From assembly GCA_964440875.1 (NCBI GenBank), contig CAYTTS010000008.1, positions 1-29,734 of the forward strand: 29,734 bases of DNA, written 5' to 3'. Source of the stretch: JAAZDN01 sp964440875. GTDB taxonomy: Bacteria > Bacillota_I > Bacilli_A > Erysipelotrichales > Erysipelotrichaceae. The position numbers and the translations under genes are program-made. Numbering within the stretch: the stretch's first letter is position 1; every line of letters starts with the position of its first letter. This document shows positions 24,949 through 29,734 of the stretch, one piece after another. The notes under the pieces were generated by a model. It was not told where the DNA came from. It ran no database searches and saw nothing but the letters and a program-made list of their open reading frames with translations.

Positions 24949-26016
24949 ATGATAAAAAGAGAATTAAGTAAAAAGATTAAGATTGGAAATCTAGTAATCG
25001 GAAATCAGAATAAAGTAATTATTCAATCAATGTGTAACACAAAAACAAAAGATATCGCTAGCACCGTTAAACAAATCAACGATTTAGAAGCTATTGGTTG
25101 CCAGTTAATTAGGGTTGCAATCTTAGATTTTGAAGATGCAAAAGCAATAGAGGAAATTAAAAAACATATTAATATTCCTCTTGTCGCAGATATTCACTTT
25201 AATTATAAACTTGCCATCGAAGCCATAAAAGCTGGAGCTGATAAAGTAAGGTTAAATCCTGGTAATATTGGTAGTAAAGATGAGGTTGCTAAGGTAGTAG
25301 ATGTATGTAAAGAGTATAATGTTCCTATTAGAATCGGAATCAACTCAGGTTCAATTGAGAAAAGGCTTCTAAATGAATATTTAGATGTGACGCCTGAGAT
25401 AATGGTTCAAAGTGCCTTAGATCATATTAAGATATTAGAAGATTTAGATTTTTATGATATTATCGTTTCACTTAAGGCAAGTGATGTTAAATTGACCATC
25501 GATGCTTACAGATTAGCAAGTAAGAGTTTCAACTACCCTTTACACTTAGGAGTAACTGAAGCTGGAACCCTTTTAAATAGTGCTATTAAATCAAGTGCAG
25601 CTCTAGGAGTTTTACTTGAGGAAGGTATTGGAGATACAATTAGAATATCAGTTACTGGAGATCCTATTGAGGAGATACCTGTTGCAAAGAAACTATTAAA
25701 TGCATTTAACTTAGCAGTTGATACACCAAACTTAGTATCTTGCCCTACTTGTGGTCGACTTCAATATGACATGATTACTCTTGCCACTAAGATTGATGAG
25801 TTTTTAGAGAATATAAGAACTGATATAACAGTTGCGGTTATGGGCTGTGTTGTTAATGGTCCACAGGAAGCTCAAAGAGCTGATATAGGCGTAGCTGGTG
25901 GTAATGGTGAAGGTTTAATCTTTAAAAATGGTAAGGTCTTTAAAAAGGTGAAAGAAGCGGATTTGTATGATGAATTAGTAAAAGAAATATTGATAATGAG
26001 CAATAAAAAAGTTTAG
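24949..26016 (+). CDS. ispG: 4-hydroxy-3-methylbut-2-enyl diphosphate synthase (flavodoxin/ferredoxin)
   Basis: 355 residues from the ATG at 24949. A GTG at 24943 is in frame, but it is part of the ribosome binding site GAGGTG itself; GAGG is 7 bases from the ATG. The protein is a TIM barrel (QSMCNTKTKD near the start, ADIHFNYKLA, VRLNPGNIG, VTEAG) followed by the iron-sulfur domain with C265, C268 (SCPTCGR), C300 (MGCVVNGP) and E307 as cluster ligands. It makes HMBPP from MEcPP, the sixth step of the non-mevalonate isoprenoid pathway; ispH, which uses the product, is 2.4 kb downstream on the same strand. It is the first plus-strand gene in the window. Confidence 0.97.
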   Translation: MIKRELSKKIKIGNLVIGNQNKVIIQSMCNTKTKDIASTVKQINDLEAIGCQLIRVAILDFEDAKAIEEIKKHINIPLVADIHFNYKLAIEAIKAGADKVRLNPGNIGSKDEVAKVVDVCKEYNVPIRIGINSGSIEKRLLNEYLDVTPEIMVQSALDHIKILEDLDFYDIIVSLKASDVKLTIDAYRLASKSFNYPLHLGVTEAGTLLNSAIKSSAALGVLLEEGIGDTIRISVTGDPIEEIPVAKKLLNAFNLAVDTPNLVSCPTCGRLQYDMITLATKIDEFLENIRTDITVAVMGCVVNGPQEAQRADIGVAGGNGEGLIFKNGKVFKKVKEADLYDELVKEILIMSNKKV

Positions 26017-26040
26017 GAAAATTAATTCCTAAACTTTTTT
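26005..26040. terminator. Bidirectional terminator between ispG and nfo
   Basis: A-run and stem AAAAAAGTTTAGGAA (26005-26019) pair perfectly with TTCCTAAACTTTTTT (26026-26040) around a 6-base loop, so both strands have a stem followed by six T residues. The ispG stop codon lies in the left arm, and the nfo stop codon (26039-26041) at the right edge, so one hairpin serves both convergent genes. Confidence 0.93.
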
Positions 26041-26884
26041 ATTTGTGATTTAATAATAATTCAATTTCTTCTTTATATGGTGGTTCTTTATCAATATATG
26101 GTGTCTCTAAAATCTTAACAACATCAACTAATTTTGGATGGTGAATAACAGTAGCTAAATTATCTAAGCCAATTGTTCCTTCTCCTATATTCGCATGACG
26201 ATCTTTTCTAGCACCAATTTCGTTTATCGAATCATTAATATGTAATACATTTAATTTATCTAAACCAATAATCTCATCAAATTGATTTAAGATGTTTTCA
26301 AAATCATTTAGGTCGTAACCCGCATCATTAATGTGACAAGTATCTAAAGTAACCCCTAGCATTTCTGGTCTTTTCACTTTACTAATAATCTCAGAAATTT
26401 CTTCAAAGCGACTTCCAACTTCAGTTCCTTTTCCAGCCATTGTTTCAAGCGCGATTATTAAGTCATCATTGTTTTCGTTAACGATATCTAAGCCTTTGAC
26501 AATTGAATCAATTGCTAATGGAATTCCCGCACCAACATGTGCACCTGGATGTAAAACCATATATTTAGCACCAAAAGCAGTTGCTCTTTCAATTTCAGAT
26601 GTTAATAAGTCGATTCCTGTTTGAAATGTTTCTGGTTTAATTGTATTACCAAGGTTTATTAAGTATGGAGCATGTACTACTAAGTTTTCTTTCTTAATTC
26701 CGTTTGCTTCCATTAATTCATGAGCTTCTTCGATAAATAATTTATCTAAAGCTGTTCTTCTAAAGTTTTGTGGCGCTCCCGTGTAAACCATTAAAGCATT
26801 GGCATTATATGATATCGCCTCTTCAACTGATCCTTTTAAATATTTTGGTGCCTTCATACCACAGTGTGATCCTAAATATATCAT
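26039..26884 (-). CDS. nfo: Endonuclease IV (AP endonuclease)
   Basis: 281 residues, normal length. A TIM-barrel enzyme of the AP endonuclease 2 family with GSHCGMKAP at the start, TGAPQNFRR, HAPYLINLGN, LHPGAHVG, ALETMAGKG, LDTCHINDAGYD and HINDSINEIGARKDRHANIG; these segments carry the histidine, glutamate and aspartate ligands of the trinuclear zinc site. It cuts DNA at abasic sites in base excision repair. The ATG overlaps the TGA stop of the DEAD-box gene (ATGA), so the two are co-expressed. It ends in the shared terminator with ispG. Confidence 0.97.
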   Translation of the reverse strand: MIYLGSHCGMKAPKYLKGSVEEAISYNANALMVYTGAPQNFRRTALDKLFIEEAHELMEANGIKKENLVVHAPYLINLGNTIKPETFQTGIDLLTSEIERATAFGAKYMVLHPGAHVGAGIPLAIDSIVKGLDIVNENNDDLIIALETMAGKGTEVGSRFEEISEIISKVKRPEMLGVTLDTCHINDAGYDLNDFENILNQFDEIIGLDKLNVLHINDSINEIGARKDRHANIGEGTIGLDNLATVIHHPKLVDVVKILETPYIDKEPPYKEEIELLLNHK

Positions 26885-28242
26885 TTATTTCCCTTTCTCT
26901 TAGCAATTTGTTTATTTTTATTTCTTTCAACTTGTTGTTCTTTAATACTCTTTCTTATCATCTCACGTCTTCTTCTACTCTTAATTTTATTAATTTCTTG
27001 TTGACGTTTTTTCTTATATCCTGGTTTAACTTTAGTATTTTTTCGATATAGAATTTTCGCAATCTCTTTATCTTCACTATAGTTATCTTTACGCTCACTA
27101 AAAATACTCTTAGCATCGACTAATTCTTTGTTTCTAACTTGTTTAAAGTTAAAGTTTAGACCACGATTTCTTAATGTAAAGATTGATGGCACATCACTCT
27201 TGTTATAAATTACATAAGAAGTACCATGTCTTTGTGTTCTACCAGTTCTTCCTGCACGGTGAGTGTAGAAATTTAAATCACTTGGTAAACCTAAACTGAT
27301 CACATGTGTAATTCCATCAATATCAAGTCCTCTTGCAGCAATATCAGTTGCAACAATATAAGTAAAGTCTTGAGACTGTAAATCTTTTAAAGCACGCATT
27401 CTTGCTCTTGAAGATAAACCTCCCGAAATCATTAATGTTTTTAAGTTTTTCGACCTTAAGAATCCAGCGGTTTTCTCAACATCTTCTCTTGTCTTACAGA
27501 AAATAACACATACATAAGGATTAATTGTATCCAGTAAGTTATATAATGTTTCCTCATAAGATAAATGTCTTGTATTAATTAATACATGATCAATGTTTGG
27601 TGAGAATTCTTCACTTCTTTTAATTCTAATTGTTTCAGGGTTTCTTAAGTATTTATCTAAGAAGACATTCATCTCTTTTAAGATTGTCGCTGAGAATACA
27701 GCTATTTGAACATCTTTCTTCATTCTTGAGACAATTTGATCTACTTCTTCTAAGAATCCAAATTCAAAAGTCATATCAGCTTCATCAACAATAATTGTAT
27801 CAGCAAGGTCAGCTCTTAAAACCGCCTCATCGACAAACATATCTTTGATTCTACCTGGTGTTCCAATTACAATATGAGGATTGTTTTTTAGACGATCAAC
27901 CATTCTATTACGATCTAGTCCTCCTGTAACAAGTTCAATAGTTATATCATTATCAACTTCACTCATTACTTTCGCAAATTCAAAAATTTGAACAGCTAAC
28001 TCTCTTGTTGGTGCTGTTATTATCGCTTGCGTACGATTTTCTTTACTATTAATATTCTCCATTAAAGGAATTAAAAAAGCATGCGTTTTACCTGTTCCAG
28101 TATCCGCGGCTGCGATTATATCCTTTTTGTTTATCATTTTATCAACGACAGCTTCTTGAATTAGAGTTAACTTAGAAAAATCATTAGCTTCTAAAAACTT
28201 TAGTGTTCTATCTGAAAAATTGTGTTTGTTGATGTTTGACAT
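26881..28242 (-). CDS. DEAD-box RNA helicase
   Basis: 453 residues. All helicase motifs are seen in order: Q motif (LTLIQEAVV, Q29), ADTGTGKT (46-53), APTRELA, TPGRIKD, VDEADMTF with D-E-A-D, FSAT, ATDIAARGLDI and HRAGRTGR. A lysine/arginine-rich tail of about 65 residues (KKKRQQEINK, SRRRREM) replaces a folded RNA-binding domain and probably binds RNA non-specifically. It resembles the CshB/YqfR group of Firmicutes, whose gene is next to nfo in B. subtilis; this pairing is repeated here. Role inferred: cold adaptation, ribosome assembly or mRNA turnover. The ATG follows GGAAGGTGAT. It ends in TGA, overlapping nfo. Confidence 0.95.
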   Translation of the reverse strand: MSNINKHNFSDRTLKFLEANDFSKLTLIQEAVVDKMINKKDIIAAADTGTGKTHAFLIPLMENINSKENRTQAIITAPTRELAVQIFEFAKVMSEVDNDITIELVTGGLDRNRMVDRLKNNPHIVIGTPGRIKDMFVDEAVLRADLADTIIVDEADMTFEFGFLEEVDQIVSRMKKDVQIAVFSATILKEMNVFLDKYLRNPETIRIKRSEEFSPNIDHVLINTRHLSYEETLYNLLDTINPYVCVIFCKTREDVEKTAGFLRSKNLKTLMISGGLSSRARMRALKDLQSQDFTYIVATDIAARGLDIDGITHVISLGLPSDLNFYTHRAGRTGRTQRHGTSYVIYNKSDVPSIFTLRNRGLNFNFKQVRNKELVDAKSIFSERKDNYSEDKEIAKILYRKNTKVKPGYKKKRQQEINKIKSRRRREMIRKSIKEQQVERNKNKQIAKRKGNK

Positions 28243-28263
28243 ACGGCATCACCTTCCTTGAGT

Positions 28264-28269
28264 ATTATA
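28264..28269 (-). promoter_or_regulatory. Probable -10 element of the DEAD-box/nfo operon
   Basis: A perfect TATAAT on the minus strand, 21 bases before the ATG, with the ribosome binding site GGAAGGTGAT between. It lacks the TG extension (it reads TCG). It lies in the 154-base region divergent from ispH. Confidence 0.5.
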
Positions 28270-28368
28270 CGATAAAAACCATTAAATTTAAATAGATATA
28301 CTAATCTTAGCTTAAATAGAGTCGATAATAAGAACACTTTTAAGATATAGAGCAAATATATCAAAGTT

Positions 28369-28377
28369 TGGTATAAT
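28369..28377 (+). promoter_or_regulatory. Extended -10 promoter element of ispH
   Basis: TGGTATAAT on the plus strand, 19 bases before the ATG, followed by the ribosome binding site GGAGGT (28385-28390) 6 bases from the start. No -35 match is seen. Confidence 0.62.
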
Positions 28378-28396
28378 AATTGATGGAGGTGTCATT

Positions 28397-29302
28397 ATGG
28401 AAGTTATCAGTATTAAACCTAGAGGTTACTGTTATGGCGTCGTTATGGCCTTAAAAATGGTGAAAGAAGCACGAAAAAATCACCCTTCGAAACAGATCTA
28501 CATACTTGGAATTATAATTCATAATAAATTTATTCAAGAAGCATTGAATCGTTTAAACATAATTTCACTATACGATTCAAATAAATCTAAAATGGAGCTA
28601 TTAGAGACGATTGATTCAGGAGTTGTTATATTTAGTGCTCATGGAATTGCTGAGGATGTAGTAGAGCGAGCAAAAGAAAAAAAACTAATAATTTATAATG
28701 CCACATGCAAAGATGTAACAAAGACTCAGGATATAATTAAAGATTATCTAAGAAATGGTTTCAACATTATTTACATTGGAAAAGAAAATCACCCAGAAGC
28801 ATTAGCTGCTATTTCAATTGATGAAAACAGAATTAAACTAGTTAGTAATAACAATGACCTCAATGACTTAACTATTAATGATAAGACAATGGTTACAAAT
28901 CAAACGACAATGTCAATATATGACACAAAAGATATTATTGAAAATATTAAAGCAATAAACCCTAATGTGATTGTAGTAAATGAGATATGTCAAGCAACAC
29001 AAAAAAGACAAGAAGCCTTATTTGACCTTGATAAGATTGATCTACTATATGTTGTAGGCGATAAATTATCAAACAATAGTAATAATCTCGCTAAAGTTGG
29101 ATCAACAAGTACAAAAAAATCAATTCTTATTGAGTCTGTCTTAGACATTAATGATACAGATTTGATAAATGTAAATAGAATAGCTGTTACTAGCGGAGCA
29201 AGTACCCCTACTTCAATAACTAATCAAGTTATTGACTACTTAAAAAAATATCCCAATGTTAACAGTAATGATAAAATAATCGATTATAGTAAATTATTAT
29301 AG
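28397..29302 (+). CDS. ispH: 4-hydroxy-3-methylbut-2-enyl diphosphate reductase
   Basis: 301 residues. The three cluster cysteines are C12 (GYCYG), C104 (NATC) and C198 (NEICQAT). Substrate and catalytic residues are in place: H42 (IIHN), H82 (SAHG), H132 and E134 (NHPE), threonine in TNQTTMS, serine-asparagine in KLSNNSNN and GASTP. The enzyme reduces HMBPP to IPP and DMAPP, the last step of the non-mevalonate pathway. The family's ATCP reads ATCK here, a change outside the catalytic set. Strong GGAGGT ribosome binding site and its own promoter; a terminator begins in the stop codon region. With ispG it shows that this organism makes isoprenoids by the MEP route. Confidence 0.97.
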   Translation: MEVISIKPRGYCYGVVMALKMVKEARKNHPSKQIYILGIIIHNKFIQEALNRLNIISLYDSNKSKMELLETIDSGVVIFSAHGIAEDVVERAKEKKLIIYNATCKDVTKTQDIIKDYLRNGFNIIYIGKENHPEALAAISIDENRIKLVSNNNDLNDLTINDKTMVTNQTTMSIYDTKDIIENIKAINPNVIVVNEICQATQKRQEALFDLDKIDLLYVVGDKLSNNSNNLAKVGSTSTKKSILIESVLDINDTDLINVNRIAVTSGASTPTSITNQVIDYLKKYPNVNSNDKIIDYSKLL

Positions 29303-29330
29303 ACCAAACTAAATTGTCTGGTCTTTTTAT
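29301..29330 (+). terminator. Rho-independent terminator after ispH
   Basis: AGACCA (29301-29306) pairs with TGGTCT (29319-29324), loop of 12 bases, followed by a T-run (TTTTTAT). The stem starts in the ispH stop codon. Confidence 0.8.
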
Positions 29331-29369
29331 ATAATTAATGATCATCATCTTGATATTAATATTTTAAAC

Positions 29370-29702
29370 TGGAATGTCAACCTTTTAGTAGACACTCTTC
29401 TATATAACATTTTTTAAACGATACTGTACAGGCGTTAAGTAATTCAACGTTTGATGGTATCGTTTATTATTAAACCACCATACATACACTGCTAACTCTT
29501 GTTTTAATTGTTGGAGTGTTTCAAATTTATTAGGATAAATAAACTCTGTTTTGATAGACTTAAAAGTAGCTTCCGCAACTGCATTATCATATGAAACACC
29601 TGCTTCACTTAGTGACCTTGATATTTTAAATGTATCAATAAGTTCTTCTATGAGTGTACTCTTAAATTCCATTCCGCGATCACATATATAATATTGACAT
29701 AC
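29370..29702 (-). mobile_element. 3' remnant of an IS3-family insertion sequence
   Basis: The segment holds the C-terminal part of an IS3-family transposase and, 30 bases after its stop codon, a candidate terminal inverted repeat (plus strand from 29370, TGGAATGTCAACC onward to about 29395, with TGTC and GACA inside). The 5' half of the element is missing from the window: the reading frame hits a TAG at 29703-29705 and then an unrelated terminator hairpin. The matching left end is not seen, so the exact ends are inferred. Confidence 0.6.
29400..29702 (-). pseudogene. IS3-family transposase (OrfB), C-terminal fragment
   Basis: About 100 codons remain of a protein of about 280. The fragment contains the second catalytic aspartate (in CDRGMEFKS) and the DDE glutamate in YDNAVAEATFKSIKTEF, followed by the usual end VWWFNNKRYHQTLNYLTPVQYR. 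The first aspartate and the whole N-terminal half, as well as OrfA, are absent. The residue before the second aspartate is cysteine, where relatives normally have HTD or HSD. An ATG at 29672 is internal (it is the M of RGMEF), so it is not a real start. A fragment like this cannot transpose. Confidence 0.85.
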
Positions 29703-29728
29703 CTATTTAGTATAGATATGTCTTTTTT
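29696..29728 (+). terminator. Terminator hairpin at the broken end of the IS remnant
   Basis: GACATACCTA (29696-29705) pairs with TAGATATGTC (29713-29722) with one mismatch that can form a G-U pair on one strand, loop of 7 bases, followed by six T residues on the plus strand. No plus-strand gene lies directly upstream (only the antisense side of the transposase fragment), so it may be left over from the arrangement before the insertion. Confidence 0.65.
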
Positions 29729-29734
29729 AATTCT

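Noticed and set aside
28697..28800. Suspected loss of catalytic residues in IspH after NATCK
   Set aside because: The critical histidine and glutamate lie in the HPE motif (H132, E134), which is intact; only the proline of ATCP has changed.
29370..29722. Similarity between the IS end (CAACC, TTTAGTA, GACA) and the hairpin at 29696-29722 (CATACC, TTTAGTA, AGATA)
   Set aside because: The two stand in direct and not inverted orientation, the match needs several gaps, and AT-rich sequence makes it likely by chance, so it is not called as a pair of IS ends.
1..29734. CRISPR arrays, tRNA, rRNA, riboswitches, prophage or defence genes
   Set aside because: I saw no regularly spaced repeats, cloverleaf or conserved RNA leader sequences, and the gene gaps are too short (mostly under 160 bases) to hold them.

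Overview
This is a compact, AT-rich, gene-dense stretch of a bacterial chromosome from the low-GC Gram-positive (Bacilli) side of the tree. I cannot name a genus. Three things point to a lineage near the Mollicutes/Erysipelotrichia/Haloplasma branch that still has a cell wall and the standard genetic code. (1) Several genes end in TGA inside tightly packed junctions (ylxM, cmk, the DEAD-box gene, comGA, comGB, comGF), and the tryptophan codons I checked are TGG, so this is not mycoplasma code 4. (2) A full class B penicillin-binding protein is present. (3) The SMC protein is short (982 residues), as in mycoplasmas, and the gene neighbourhoods (smc-ftsY-ylxM, yqgX-like gene next to comG, pepQ-efp) are those of Firmicutes. 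Almost everything is on the minus strand; only ispG, ispH and two terminators are on the plus strand.

Layout from left to right, with minus-strand operons read right to left. 1-6314: dnaE, then an OmpR-type response regulator and its histidine kinase, then a split chromate-transporter (CHR) pair, closed by a terminator at the left edge. 6319-12745: smc-ftsY-ylxM-ackA-nrnA (chromosome condensation, SRP receptor and its regulator, acetate kinase, nanoRNase), closed by a UUCG-tetraloop terminator. 12774-13173: the single gene for nucleoid protein HU. 13190-18699: pepQ-efp-(tail-anchored acidic protein)-cmk-der-gpsA, covering protein turnover, translation, CMP kinase, ribosome-assembly GTPase and phospholipid precursor. 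18702-21955: a complete seven-gene comG operon for the competence pseudopilus, including a 47-residue ComGE. 21961-22590: a metallo-beta-lactamase-fold hydrolase. 22591-24880: ribosomal protein L33 and PBP2. 24923-29330: plus-strand ispG, minus-strand nfo and DEAD-box helicase gene, then plus-strand ispH; ispG and ispH are steps six and seven of the non-mevalonate isoprenoid pathway. 29370-29734: the decayed 3' end of an IS3-family insertion sequence next to a plus-strand terminator.

The window is mostly conserved housekeeping. I found no CRISPR array, tRNA, rRNA, prophage or obvious defence locus. The points most worth a second look are an EF-P with arginine at its tRNA-facing tip (R32), a tail-anchored acidic protein of unknown function in the cmk operon, the full comG operon behind a short palindrome that abuts its ribosome binding site, a hydrolase gene that starts 7 bases after a terminator with no Shine-Dalgarno sequence, and a strong, repeated use of extended -10 promoters. 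Few intergenic gaps exceed 100 bases and none reaches 300.
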